From contig CM054183.1 of the NCBI GenBank assembly GCA_028829895.1, forward strand, positions 72,201,071-72,265,070: a stretch of DNA of 64,000 nt, read 5' to 3'. Below the pieces are notes generated by a model, which was not told where the DNA came from, did no database searches, and saw nothing but the letters and a program-made list of their open reading frames with translations. This DNA comes from Sinotaia quadrata (lineage: Eukaryota > Mollusca > Gastropoda > Architaenioglossa > Viviparidae). Positions 1-12,600 of this stretch are shown one piece after another (position 1 is the stretch's first letter; each line of letters opens with the position of its first letter). A program made the position numbers and the translations under genes.

Positions 1-290
1 CCAAAACATTCAGTTAATGTGTTTGATGAATGTGTACAAACAGTACTATTCAAAACATGAGATGACCAAAACAGGCAGTAAATGTGTTTGGTGAGTATGT
101 ACAAACAGTACTATTCAAAACATGAGATGACCAAAACAGGCAGTAAATGTGTTTGGTGAGTGTGTACAAACAGTACTATTCAAAACATGAGATAACCAAA
201 ACAGTCAGTAAATGTGTTTGGTGAGTGTGTACAAACAGTTCTATTCAAAACAAAAGATGAACAAAACAGTCAGTAAATGTGTTTGCTTTG
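1..290. repeat. 65-bp tandem repeat array at the window edge
   Basis: Four near-identical units start at 1, 66, 131 and 196, each opening with ccaaaaca and holding caaacagtactattcaaaac. A degraded fifth unit begins near 261. The array probably continues left of the window. A short GT/GC-type run follows at about 410-440. Confidence 0.93.
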
Positions 291-410
291 TTAAGTTTTT
301 GTTGTTGCTTGATATTTTCCATAGAGAAAGAAATATAAAAACCCTGACTTTTTCAATAATACATTGGTTTTTGTTTGGGAGTTATGTGTTTGTTTGGTCT
401 ACAGAGTGTA

Positions 411-444
<34 letters not shown>

Positions 445-2040
445 TTGTGGTTGTTTGACTGACAATTGAGGAGGTGGCAGGCACAGCTTAGCAGAACCTA
501 CTACACCTAACAAACACACTCAACACAGTAGCAGAATGTGAGCTAAAGTAAAGAAAAATGTATTTATTAAATTATAAATTAAGCTAATTTCATTCTCACA
601 TAAGAGAATGGAATCTAAAAAATTATACAAAAAGAAAATTGCTTGCTACTAAGGCCAGCTTATCTAACACATTCTGGATGGTCATTCTGCCTCATTTAAA
701 TTATTATTTATACTATATACTAATAATGAATGATAATCATTTAAAGCAATTAATAATCATACCACAGGGGATAATCTCAGACCAACCTATTATTTGTACT
801 ACAATTTAAAATTTAACGATGTTACCGAATTCAATATTTGACTGACTCTGTTAATCCTAAATTGATGTTGAATACTCAGATACTGGCAATCACACTAGAC
901 CCCCAAACTAAGTCCAAAGGAATAGCATCAAGAACACTGATGGATTTTACTGAATATTTCTTTTTGCCCCTTACCCTTGGAGCTTGTTTAAAGAAAAATA
1001 ACAATTGTTTAGAAAAAATAAATTATGAATCTTGCTCAGTCACAAATATTTACTATATACTTACATATAATCTCTAAATATATATATTTTTCCTTCTCTG
1101 TGTATAATGCCAAAGTTTCCTTGACCTTCAAGCACTTGGAGTTTTTATTTCACATGGCCAGCTTTTTGTTGCATCGTCACATTCAAAGTACTCATCAAAA
1201 AGATTGATGTGACTTATAATCAAAAACGTGGGATGTTTTTTTCACAAAAAGTATTACAAAGTGAAAGTGCAGTGACAATTATGTAAAGCAAATGCAGTGA
1301 ATTTAATGATGTGTGAGAGAGAACTCAACTTGACCTTCAGCACCTTTGACCTCTCAGAATGTTTATATTCATGTATTAGTTTCAATTAAAGAAAAATCTT
1401 TAATGACTGAAAATGCTGAATCCTACATGCTGGGTTGGCAAACTCGTATCACTGTGGGGAATTAAACATGCAAAGTTAACATTCGCTCCCAGTACCGTCA
1501 AAGAAAAGATGCAAAATTATGTGCAAACAGAACACCAATAAGCAGCAATAATGATGTTAGACTTTTGGAAGGATTTTAAAAAAGCTTTAGAAGAGGCACT
1601 GACAGTATACAGTTAATGGAGATCTTCAAGAAAAAAGATTTGTGAGGCAGACATTTTGATGAACTACTGAAGATATATTGATAATCAGCCAGGAAGTTCA
1701 TTTTCGAATTATTGTCTTGAACATAAGTCTTCTCTTAAATTTATTTCGTAACCAAATAATAGATTTAAAAACATGAAATTTGTTGCAAACAAATTCTCAG
1801 TACATTGGCCTAATATAATGTGTACAAGACCTACCAAGAGTTGCTAAGACTAAATTTTAATAATCTGATGATCTGACCAATGCATTTACCTACAGCTGGA
1901 AAGATCCTTTACCACACACAAATATATTCACATCGATTACAAATTTGTATGCAAACGACAGGATGGAACATAAAAAAAACAATGTGATGAGACAAGTGTA
2001 TAGGTTTCAATTTCTTATTTAAGAAATTCACTTATTAAGA
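291..2040. other. AT-rich intergenic DNA, nothing recognised
   Basis: No exon-like reading frame, RNA gene or clear repeat was seen apart from the short GT/GC run near 410-440. The small open frames are short, low in complexity and have no recognisable domain. Confidence 0.5.
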
Positions 2041-3060
2041 ATTTATTCATGATTGAAAAACAGGCTTGTGTGTAAAACAGGATGTGACAGGGAACAAAAT
2101 GGAAAAGTAGTAGGGGCAACTTGAAATGGAAACAAAATACCTAACATTGAACCTTTCATTTTTCTGTCTTCACACATAAAGTCTTGGGTTTTGTTGTCTT
2201 CTTCTAGCCCAGCACACATAAAGTCTCGGGTTTTGATGTCTTCTTCTAGCCCAGCACACATAAAGTCTCGGGTTTTGTTGTCTTCTTCTAGCCCAGCACA
2301 CATAAAGTCTCGGGTTTTGTTGTCTTCTTCTTGTAATGCACCCATCTGTGGCATTCACAGCAGGCAACGCAACTTTCATGACTAATAGAATATGGTTCTT
2401 TGCAATATAAACATTTTGAGGCCTCTTGCCTGAGGGTTTGTGCTCTCTTCCTTTTCTCCAACTTTTCATTTTGGGGGCACTGTTTTTTGTTTTCTTTTGA
2501 ATCTATTAGTGCCTTCTCGTAAGGCAAAGATGTGAGTACAGCCGTTTTTTCCTCTCTGCTTGGACATTCGTTTGTTACTGCTTGTTTAGGGAAGGGTATG
2601 ATGGAGGGGGAGAGAAAGAAATATTGAATACAAGGTACTTGCTTGTGTGTTGTGCACAATGAGCACCTGGTGACAGAAGTGCTGGGGATGGCAGTAGTGC
2701 TCCTGGTGGAAGAAGTCATGGTGATGGCAAAAGTGCTTGTGGTTGCTGAGGAGTTGGCAATGGCAGAAGCACTGGTAATGTGAGAAGAGTTGGCATTAGC
2801 AGAGATTTTGGGAAGTAGTAGAATCACTGACCATGGCAGAAGAGTTAGCAGTGGCAGAAGTGAAAACAATATCTGTTGCTTTTGCTGCCATAAAGTCTGC
2901 TTCAGTGAAAACTGATCTGGCCACTGGCCAAATGCCTGCTTTTCTGAAGCCATTTATGGCATTTGTCATTGTGGCAGCTTTCATGCCCTGCCAACAAGCC
3001 TCGCAATATATAATTGCATGAGCACACATTCAGGATGTCCCCTCAACCATTTCCTGAGTG
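2040..3060 (-). pseudogene. Pogo/Tigger-like (DDE) transposase, C-terminal remnant
   Basis: On the - strand, conceptual translation from about 3055 gives a stretch reading WLRGHPECVLMQLYIARLVG. After a frameshift it continues with NGFRKAGIWPVARSVFTEAD at about 2900-2960. The pattern NGFRK.GIWP....VFTEADF marks the end of the DDE domain in pogo/Tigger/Jerky-like transposases. A Ser/Thr-rich linker and a Lys/Arg/Glu-rich stretch follow, then a C-terminal PHD-like zinc finger with CLYC and CVACCECHRWVH at about 2330-2420; this tail is usual for invertebrate pogo-like elements. The frame changes at least twice and the catalytic DDD core is absent, so the copy is dead and 5'-truncated. No terminal inverted repeats were found. 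Confidence 0.8.
2174..2335. repeat. 42-bp tandem repeat in the transposase zinc-finger tail
   Basis: Four units begin with acataaagtct at 2174, 2216, 2258 and 2300. The period is a multiple of three, so several frames stay open on both strands and translate as a 14-residue repeat. It joins directly to the zinc-finger tail of the pogo-like remnant. Confidence 0.93.
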
Positions 3061-3183
3061 GAAGATCATAGTATGTTTGAATAACAGTAAATGGAAATAA
3101 TTGATTGTGCAGAAATTAACCTCTCGCCCAAGAGGATCGTGGTGTGATTCTCACTCGGAGTAAATGATGTTTTAATTTTGTTT

Positions 3184-3185
<2 letters not shown>

Positions 3186-3241
<56 letters not shown>
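3186..3241. repeat. (GT)n microsatellite
   Basis: An almost pure GT run of about 55 bp. Confidence 0.97.
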
Positions 3242-3242
<1 letters not shown>

Positions 3243-3659
3243 TTGTAATTTAAAAAGAATCTGCCTCTTATCTCTCCGACACAACTCACATAGTAAATAA
3301 GATTTAAACTATAGCTACGTGTGACCCAGTGCTAAAAGGAACGCTAAAGAATTACGCTAAAATAATTTTGATTTAATTACAATAGCCGTTGCAGGCCAGC
3401 AGCTTTGTATCCTTGTCTATTTTTTTTTTTTTATATATTGAAACTTTAGTATGACGTGCATTGTTCCACAACTCCCAGCCCCCAACTCATACGAGCAGTT
3501 CAGGTGAGTGATCATCTTTTGGGGGACAATGACTTGATAAGTAGAGGAAACGGTGTAGTTCATTTGAACTGTGGGAGCACGACCGTACTACTGTGGAACA
3601 TTAATTCTATATATGTGAGTTTTGTAAAAGATACAGAACCATTTTAGCCGTGGAGATTA

Positions 3660-5130
3660 TTGACAGTAATAAGCGAGTTTCAAAACTGTTTCAATGGATT
3701 TAGGTATAGCAAGCATGCAGCTCGCAAAACCAAGCTGTGGTGGAAATGTGTACAAAGATCAAGTGGTCATTATCGAGGCAGTTTGATGACAAACCTTGAG
3801 AAAGAAAATCCCGAGGTAGGCCAATCTCACAATCATGCTTCAAATTAGTCTCAACCTCGTCTCGCCAAAGTGCGCAATGCAATGAAAGACCATGTTGTAA
3901 GCACTCAAGACAAACCAGCTCAGTTCCACGCTCATGGTGATAGCCAATGTGATGATGATGATGTTCGTGCACTTATACCTTCTGCTGACACCTGTAAGCG
4001 TACTCTGCTGACCAACAGCCTACTCCACAAGTACCGCGTCTACTTCAAGATCTAGGTGAACTTCCTAACGAGTTCACTCAGAAGTAGGACCAAATCCTGA
4101 ACAGTTTCTACTGTACGATAATGGGCCATACTGTAGCAACATAATTTTAGTTTTTGGTTCCAGTCAAAGCGTGAAAATGTTTGCCGATTCAGAAACAGTA
4201 TTCATGGATGGCAACTTTGCTATGGCTCCGAATATTTTCAAACACCTTTATGTCATCCGTGTACCTGTTGAGGAGCATAAGTATTACTTTTCTGTATGCT
4301 CTTCTTCCAAACAAAACCCGAACCACCTATGAAGAATTGTTTCAAACAATAGTTGACAAGTGTGCAAACTTGAACTATACTATTAAGTGCAAGTCGTCGT
4401 GACTGACTTTGAAGACTGTGCTTTACGAGCAATTCTAGCAGTGTTTGGACGCGACATCAGCAAAGGTTGTTTTTATCATCTTACGGTGACTTACGCGATC
4501 CACTTGACGTAAAGTCCAAGAGTTGGGCTTAACACAGCATTATAGTGATAATGCTGACTTTCGCTTGTTTTGTGGCGTAAAGTCCAAGAGTTGGGCTTAA
4601 CACAACATTATAGTGATAATGCTGACTTTCGCTTGTTTTGTGGCGTAAAGTCCAAGAGTGATACCTTAAAACTGTCATTCCAAACGATGTACCTGAATCC
4701 AAAGAGTTACTAATGTACTTCGATCGCACTTACGTAAGTGGCTCATTTCGACACATTTAGCAGCCTGATGAAAATGATCATCTGATAATGCCTTTGAGAA
4801 TACGCCAACTTCCACCTATATTCGCCCCTCACCTCTGGAATGTGCACCTTGCCACCTTAAAAAACAATCCTCGTACAAACAATATAGGCGAATTCTACAA
4901 TCTCGATGGGCATTATCATCCCTCAATCTGGCATGTAGCGTGAAGAGACTATAGTCAGAACCATTACATTGCAAAATGCTGTCGGTACACGACCACAGAA
5001 AAAGTTATGTAAGCGCTACGTCCAAATGCAACAATGTCTTCGAAATTTGTGTGCCAGACTTTCGGTTGGAATCGGTTGGAACATTCGCCTTAATTGTGAA
5101 TATTAAATCAGAAGCAAAATATCAAACGCT
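3660..5130 (+). pseudogene. FLYWCH-type MULE transposase remnant
   Basis: Read in pieces on the + strand, this follows the order of FLYWCH/MULE transposases. A FLYWCH-like finger at about 3665-3850 has FRYSKH, KLWWKCVQR and a final HNHA, but the second Cys is not evident. Then come FLLYDNG near 4105, DGNFAMAPNIFKHLYVIRV at about 4190-4260, YALLPNKTRTTYEELFQTIV near 4300-4350, VTDFEDC and GCFYHL at about 4398-4480, a YFDRTYVSGSFR stretch near 4718, PRTNN and GHYHPSIWHV near 4870-4940, and a KKLCKRYVQMQQCLRNLC tail to about 5080. DGNF and TDFE correspond to the first two acidic positions of the MULE domain. Frameshifts, an in-frame stop near 3847 and an internal 68-bp triplication make it non-functional. 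The closest functional type is the zinc-finger MULE family common in molluscs and arthropods (family knowledge). Confidence 0.87.
4508..4659 (+). repeat. 68-bp tandem duplication inside the MULE remnant
   Basis: The string cgtaaagtccaagag recurs at 4508, 4576 and 4644. The unit encodes the stretch around RKVQELGLT. 68 is not a multiple of three, so the duplication itself breaks the frame. Confidence 0.93.
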
Positions 5131-5185
5131 AAAATCATTCATATATCATACTATCAAACGCATACTAGTAACCATAAGTAAATGA

Positions 5186-6416
5186 AAAAAGCTTTAAATA
5201 TTAGAAAATTCTGGTATCTTCATATCACATAATTATGCAGATATAGAAAGCTCATAAATTAACCTGGTATTTTTTTAATGTAATTGTGTGTTTTTGATAA
5301 TACTGTACTACTTTCTTTGCTTTAAACAAGACAGTTATTGTCGGTTGTGTTTGATTTATTATAAATACCTACAACTGGTAACTGTAAAATAAAATGTTCT
5401 TAAAAAATCACCTAACATACATTACCAGCAAATGTTTAGTGTGTTGTTACTGCTTGAAACACGATTTCATTGATGACTTTTTATTTAGTTTCATTTTATG
5501 TCAATACATCAGTTTCTTTTTACTTCTGGAAATTATTTCCCGATCGAGGTTAAATATTTGAAGTGTATTTATTAGCTGTAATATTAATAGTGTTCTATTG
5601 TTCTTGTACTAGTCGGCGATTATAAAGTTTAAATATGGTACTATTTGATCTAAACGGTCGGCATATCTGTAAGTTCTAATAAACTATAAATTTGAGCGGT
5701 GGCATGCACTATTAATAAAACACCTTTAATACAACTATCTAAAAATGTTTACATGTATATTGCATTGAATGCTATAACCATATGATTGCACTGGTGTTTT
5801 ATTTTAAGTTTAGTTTAGTTCCCAAAATTATTGCATCTATTAAACTAATTTGATTTTATTATGTGATTTTTCTAGTAATATGAAAAGAACCCAAAATTAT
5901 TTTTTAAATTTAATTTATTCTTATGATACTCATACTTGATTAGATTTGTAAATGCGTACTTGTTTAGTGATAACACGTCGGATTCATACACATTTTTTCC
6001 TGTGACTTTTTTTTGTGACTTTTTTCCCAGCAAAACTTGTGACTTTTTCCCCGTTACTCTTTTCCCTGTAACCTTTTCCCCCGACAATCGTGTGAATACA
6101 TAACTCTAGTACTCTACGGAGTCTTGAACCTTTGTGGGATAAATTTGCAAAATCCATCTGCTCCTGTATCACATTTTGCCCAGGTTCCACTAGCAACTAT
6201 ACAGGATATTTTGGAACAAAGTATAGGCCATGCTATGAGTTGTGATAAAGGAAAGAGGGTAAAAATATCGATATGATAACCTCTCTGTTCGATCATATTT
6301 GCAAGTGATTGCACTTGTTCGCAGTGCATATACATGTTCGCACCTGCATATTGTTCACACAGTTCATTTTCTTGCGAGTGTGCTCTTCTTTCGCCGAAAA
6401 TCAAGATGGTCAAGCG
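5186..6416. other. Region upstream of PGAM5; no gene seen
   Basis: AT-rich to about 5990. At 5995-6085 there is a pyrimidine-rich degenerate minisatellite of about 18 bp containing gtgacttttt, open on the - strand as a Lys/Gly-rich repeat. The final 350 bp is less AT-rich and is the likely PGAM5 promoter and 5' UTR. No TATA box or start site could be assigned with confidence. Confidence 0.45.
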
Positions 6417-6643
6417 ATGTTGCTTGTTTTAAATTTAACAATGATAGGGCCCACATTTCATCGAGTTGCCCAGCATGTCAAGTCTCATGGCATCAAAATT
6501 TTGTCTGGGACATTTGCTGTAGTTGGAATTGCGGTATATGTACATTTTAAAGAAGAAAACCCAGTGCGTGCAGAGGGGTTCCTACAAACCGATTGTAATG
6601 ATGGTAATAGGTCTAAAGTCAAATGGGACAGCAACTGGGACAG
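6417..6643 (+). CDS. PGAM5: PGAM5 exon 1: membrane anchor and WDxNWD motif
   Basis: Encodes residues 1-75 plus two bases of Arg76. Donor is ACAG|GTAACA. An out-of-frame ATG at 6405 starts a short upstream reading frame that ends after eight codons and overlaps the chosen start. Confidence 0.92.
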
Positions 6644-9600
6644 GTAACAGTGCATTTACTGAGTACCATAACATTTTCATAAACTGCTTACAAAGGATCA
6701 CTGTAGGCATTTCATACTAACCATTTAGAGCTAAATGTAGAATTTAGTAATTTATTATGTGTGAACGTAAGTTGCACGCAGAGTTCAATAGTACCTACAT
6801 GATGCAAGAAAAGTGCAGATACAAACTGACAAAGATGTATTCGGTCCAGATAGGGAATGAGTAAAAGATACTTCAGTTTAAGTTTAAAAATGAGCATAGG
6901 GCCTACTTAAAATAATCTAATAGCAGGTTATCTCAAGAAGCTCTTAAAATTGTCAGGAGAATGCACAAGTGCAAATGCATATAATAATTACTACTACTGT
7001 ACTACAGTAGAGATGACTTTTAGGTCATCCACCGCATCTCTCTCTCTCTCTCTCTCTCTGTCTCTGTCTCCCTCCCTTGGACTTGTCGACCGTTGGGGCA
7101 CCACTGATGAACTGACAACCAGTTCCCTCCATTCCATTCTGTTCTCTGCTTATATAGATCTCATATTAGTAGATATCCTTAGGTCACAGCCCCGTCGTTA
7201 TGCGCTTCTGTTGCTAACGATAGGCAAACAGCAGATTTGTACGGCCATTTTAGTACACGTACTACTACTAGTACTAGATAATTATAAACAGACTTGTTTC
7301 AGTATCACAATCGGCATATAGAGGGGTTTACTAAATTAAATGATATCACTACTAGTACTTTATAATTAGACATTTGATTCACTCGATATGAGTGATTTAA
7401 AGCTGTGTTGCGTATGATTCATGGCCTCTTTGATATTTTTTTTTAAGAATCCAGATCTTTGTGCAGTGTAATTACTAAATTGGGGTAATTATCGTTTTTA
7501 GCTAAAATGTGATCAAATAGAATTAACAATTTAAATTTTAAAAAATATTTACTTTTTGTAATACAATGTAACTGTAACTTAGTTAGTGTAAGTAATTCAA
7601 ATGAAATCAAGAAATACAGATAGTTGATAAACTGATAATCTGCTTGTTTAGTATTTCAGACATCATAATATCAAATAATTTGATTTAAAAATTGTTTCAC
7701 ACTATGGCACACTTGATTCAGTCACTAAGGGCAGCAATAAAGCTGCTCTGCTTGACTGGCATAGATGCATCTGAACATCGACCAGATCGAGAAATGAATT
7801 AAAGTTTTTTGAAAGATGTTTTAAAATGTTACAAAATTAAATGAAAATACATGTTTTATTACTAGCAAATAATGTGACGTTATTATGGTAACAAAATTTA
7901 TTAAATTTATTTCTTAAAAACTATATACTCTTCTTTTAAATAAATTTAAGCTATAAATTTTGATCATTAAATAATAATGATGTAAAATTGTTCATAATTT
8001 CTTGAATATTATATAATTTTATTTGTGTATCGTGTCTTTTAGCAAAAATATTAGTATTTTTTATATATATGTATTCACTGTTACAAGTGAAAGCCGGCTA
8101 CATGTACACTCGTGTGTGTGTGTGTGTGTATGTGTGTGTGTTAGAATACCCCTCCAAAAAACTACAGGAGTTAAACTTAAACCATTATATATCACATTAT
8201 ATTACAGAGAATTTCAAATTTCTCAGTTTAGAAATCCACAATGATCTCATTCATTAAGTAGTAAAAGAAAATAGGAAATGCCTGTTGTTTTAACGGAGTT
8301 ATTGGTACATTCTTAATCTTAAAGTTAAACAACATATCTTCTAACCATTGTTAATTCTTTTGTAGTTCTCACTGTTACTGTTGTCAAAGTTTTGTTTACC
8401 CTAACTCAAGGGAAGTAACTCTTAATGCAGATATGAACTTTTCATATGGAACCCTGCCTTTTGTAATAATCTGTTTCCTAATCTCAGATCATAGTCATGT
8501 ATTATCTTTACCTACACTCCTTTTTCCACTTTCAAAAAAAAAAATCTTTGATGATCTTCTTGTTTTCTGTCATTACTTTGAATATCTTCAAATCTTCAGA
8601 TTTAAAATTTTTTTTTTTTTTATTGCTGATGAAGAAATATATGCAACTGTTGATGATGCATGTATTCAAAAGGGCTAGTGTGTACTAAAGTATAACATAT
8701 AAGATACATAGACAAATCCTAATATTAATTCAGTACTACTAGACTAGTGGCACAAACACCCTTCAGACCAGAGAGATTTCTAGATCTGTTGCATAGATCC
8801 CAGACAATAGAGATAGATTTGTCTTTATTAAATTAAAAAAAAATATGTTGGATTAAAGTAATATTTTTAGAATCAAGAATTAGGTTACAAAATTTCCCAT
8901 CTTAAACTCTCCCATCTTAATTTATTCAAGTTCATTGCTTTGAATTGTGTCCTGTATTCCACTTGTTATTAGAGGTTAATAAAATGTATATCTAGGAACC
9001 ACATTCCTCACTTGGCCATTTATTTTATGAATGTCTGAGTGCATGTGTGGAGATAAGCATCAACCTGTGATTGACATGAGTATTTATATATGACAATTTT
9101 TTATTTTTGGGGAGGTGAGGTAGGGAATGTATGGCAAAAATATTTCACTAAATAAAATAAAATTACAGTTCTTTTATTTTAATCATACATTTTTAGAAAT
9201 CTAAATCTGAAGAACACATTTAAACATTCTTTATAGTAATTTTAGAATGATTCATTAGTTTTATAAAATTAAGATAGTTATATGTAATAAAGAGCAAGAG
9301 TATTCAATTACAACAATGAATGATGCAGTATTTTAATGGTGGCTTTATTTGTAGAATGAAATTTTCAAATTGTTTCATATTTTATAGTATTAAGTTTTGT
9401 CACAGTTATTTTGCATTATGTCATTTATTTTTTTATTGCATTAGTAGTTGTTATTAAAACACACAAAATGCAGTAAACTTGTAACTCTTATCAAGATAAC
9501 ATTCTTTTTGGGGGTAAACACATTTGGGGTTTAACAGTTTTATAGCTTTCATGACATTTTTCAGACGTGAACCTGCATCATTAGTCAGACCACCAAAAAA

Positions 9601-12600
9601 TTCAGAGGAGGAAAAAGCATATGAAGAAAAGCTTAAATGTAAAACTCCCAAAGCCACTCGTCATCTTATTCTCATCCGTCATGGACAGTATGTAATGGAT
9701 GGTGCAACAGACGAGGAGCGTACCTTGACAGCTTTAGGTAAAAATCACAACAGTCACTAGAAATATTGACATCGAAATAAATAAATAAAGTGCTTTCTTT
9801 CATTTATCTTTGCAAGACAACACCATTTATAAACAAAGTTATATCTGTTTATATAAGAATATACTAATTAATACTGTAATGATTACTTATCATTCTAGAA
9901 TTTATTTAGTATGATATTGGTGGAATTAGATATCATATGTAATTAGTTTTCAAGTAATAGTTATTTTATTAAGAAATAAAAGTTTTGTTTCACTACATTT
10001 TCATATATATTCATTTTCAGTTAATAGTATTACTTTATAATTAATTAAATTGAAATAATGTTATATATCAGATCTGTGTACCCTTACGAATTCACCATAA
10101 ATTATTATGGAACACTGACTGAAGTTATGCTATTTTGAGTGATAGGCAGAAAATTATAGAGATATAAATTTTGGTCATTTATTTTACTCTTGAAATTTCT
10201 TTCTTTAGTATCCAAAAGACAGAATATGGACAAACCAGTGAATCATATATTTAATGTAAAAAATTTCAGATTGCCCTCTCCTGAATTTTCTTATGCATAT
10301 ATATTAAAGTGAAGCATGCCATTTTCCACACTTTTGTTCTCAGATCATGGTGATGCAGCCATTCATTTATAAATTAAAACTTGCTAGGGCTTTGAAAAGA
10401 AGTGCTGAAGATAGGTAATAAAAAAACCAACTGCCTGTTTAAAAAGAAGCCAAATCTGTATTTTAGTCTTTTGTAAGAAATCTATTGTCTCAGACAATCA
10501 TGTTTATTGCATGTGTGTAACATCCCATTTGGATTATATTGAACTAAATAAGCAGACAGCATGAAATCTTTTATGATTCCAAAGGGAAGAATAAAGAGAG
10601 ATAGTGGTTCTTATCAAATGCTAAGCCATGTTGTGCCAGATAAGCGCAGTACATAATCTTCCTCTCAGTGCTTCTGATTCACTCTCAAAAGCGATAAAAC
10701 AAATGTTCCCGATTCAGGTATGTTCTGATGCATATGTATTGATTAATATTATTCAGATACTGTATTGTAGTACATAAAACATCCTTTTTAAAGCTAAAAA
10801 GTAATGTAGAGAATATCGTTAATAAGTAATAATAATAAATAGGCTAATATAGACCACTTGATGGAACACTTAATTTATAAATAGATTTAAATACTTTCCA
10901 AATAAAGTTAATGGAAAATATAGATAATCATAATGTATTGAAATAATGAATTCACATGCAATTTAATTACAACAAAACATAAATAGATAATTTATTTCTT
11001 TAAAATGATAAATATTATATTAGTTTAAGTATTATGATAGGCATGTTTTAGAAAAGACATTTTTGAATAAACAAATACAAGTCCAGATTAGATGCAAAAG
11101 TACTATTTATTCTTCATAATTTTCAATCCTAAGATATTTTCTAAATGAAATTTTTTTCTCAAGTTGAATATAGTTCAACTGTATATTTTTTTTTTACAGT
11201 TCAAGGTAAAGTTCTTGTTGAGTATACATGACAATAAAAGGAATGATGAAGTAAAATCACTAAAATCACTAGGGGCTGGCAAAAATTCCTCTTCAAAAGA
11301 AACAGAACATGAATCATCAGTGAAATTGTAATGATTCAGCTGTGGGTTGACAAAGTCTATTGGTAAAAGCAAAAAGCATTCCGACTTGAAGCCATTACTT
11401 GCAAAATTTCCTTTTCAGCACAAGAAGCAATGGCTGCTGGGGAGAAAGACAAAGCACTGAGTGTACAAAACATGTTCTCTCTGTCTTATTACAGCTATTC
11501 AGTGATAGAATTGATACAAATTGTCTGGGAAAAACATATTTCCTTCACACTGGCTCATTTTGAATGACTAAAACTGAGCATACATTTGAGTGGGACATAT
11601 ATGTCCATATGACATATATGTGTTTAGATTTAGGGATGTATATGACCTGATGCCAGGTTAATAACTAATTTGGAGCCCCCAGACTCCCATGGTGAATGCT
11701 ATCCCTATCACTAGTACACATAACAGGACGATGCACAAAGAGTTGAAATTGAAAAGTTTAAACAGATTTAATAAAGAAAGAAAGCTGACAAGATAAAGGT
11801 TCAAATAAAATAAAACACATCTCTGTGGTGTCATCACTATAAGGAGTTCTAGTGCACAATGTATGGCCAAAGGCAATATTTGGTAATGGCAGTGTCTTTG
11901 GAGAGTCTTTTGTAATCTTATCTGCATCTGAGGAGAATCAGTCAGTAGGTTTGAAGACAGCATCATTGATGTCTCCTCAACCCTTGAATGAAGTATGTGG
12001 TTTGGCACCTGGTATAGATACAGACCATGCATTATATGACAATTCCTTTCAGCTTGGTCACTAATGCACAAGGTTTAGAGATGACAGATGAGCGAGTGGC
12101 CTTTCTGTTAGCTGTGATCCTTAACAATTTGTCAGACTGGGAAAAAAACAATAAGGTTCTCCTTTTTATACATTGTTTTTAGTTGCACAACTGAACAATG
12201 TCACTCATGCTCATTCAGACAGTTTTAGAGAGAAGAGGAAAAGTGGGACAATGCTCATTCATATTCAGATCTTAATTAATAAGAATAATATACATTTAAA
12301 CAAGCTGTGGAGAAAGATATATTAGTTTTAATAATAACAACAGCTAGAGGAACCACGACTACTAACCTTTGCTGGCATAAATATGAATTATAAATCCATT
12401 GAAAATTTATCCTTGAAAACATTGAAAACATGTCTTCAGACATATAATTAATTTACTATCTGTAGGAACTAACTATACTCTTAATAGGAGATGCTCAGTG
12501 GGTCAAAGGCAATCTAATTTTAGTTTACCTTAACATGCCTATTTATGCATTCTACAGGCAGTTGACCGTGATTTGTTTACTTTTTCGACATGTCCAGCCT

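Noticed and set aside
2043..2469. Overlapping - strand open frames with 14-residue repeats
   Set aside because: They are frames of the 42-bp tandem repeat attached to the pogo-like remnant, not a gene.
3066..3284. Open frame with a poly-(Thr-His) stretch
   Set aside because: It is a translated GT/AC microsatellite.
11658..12071. 137-residue - strand open frame in PGAM5 intron 2
   Set aside because: No recognisable domain, hydrophobic tail typical of AT-rich DNA, and no splice partner or promoter signal.
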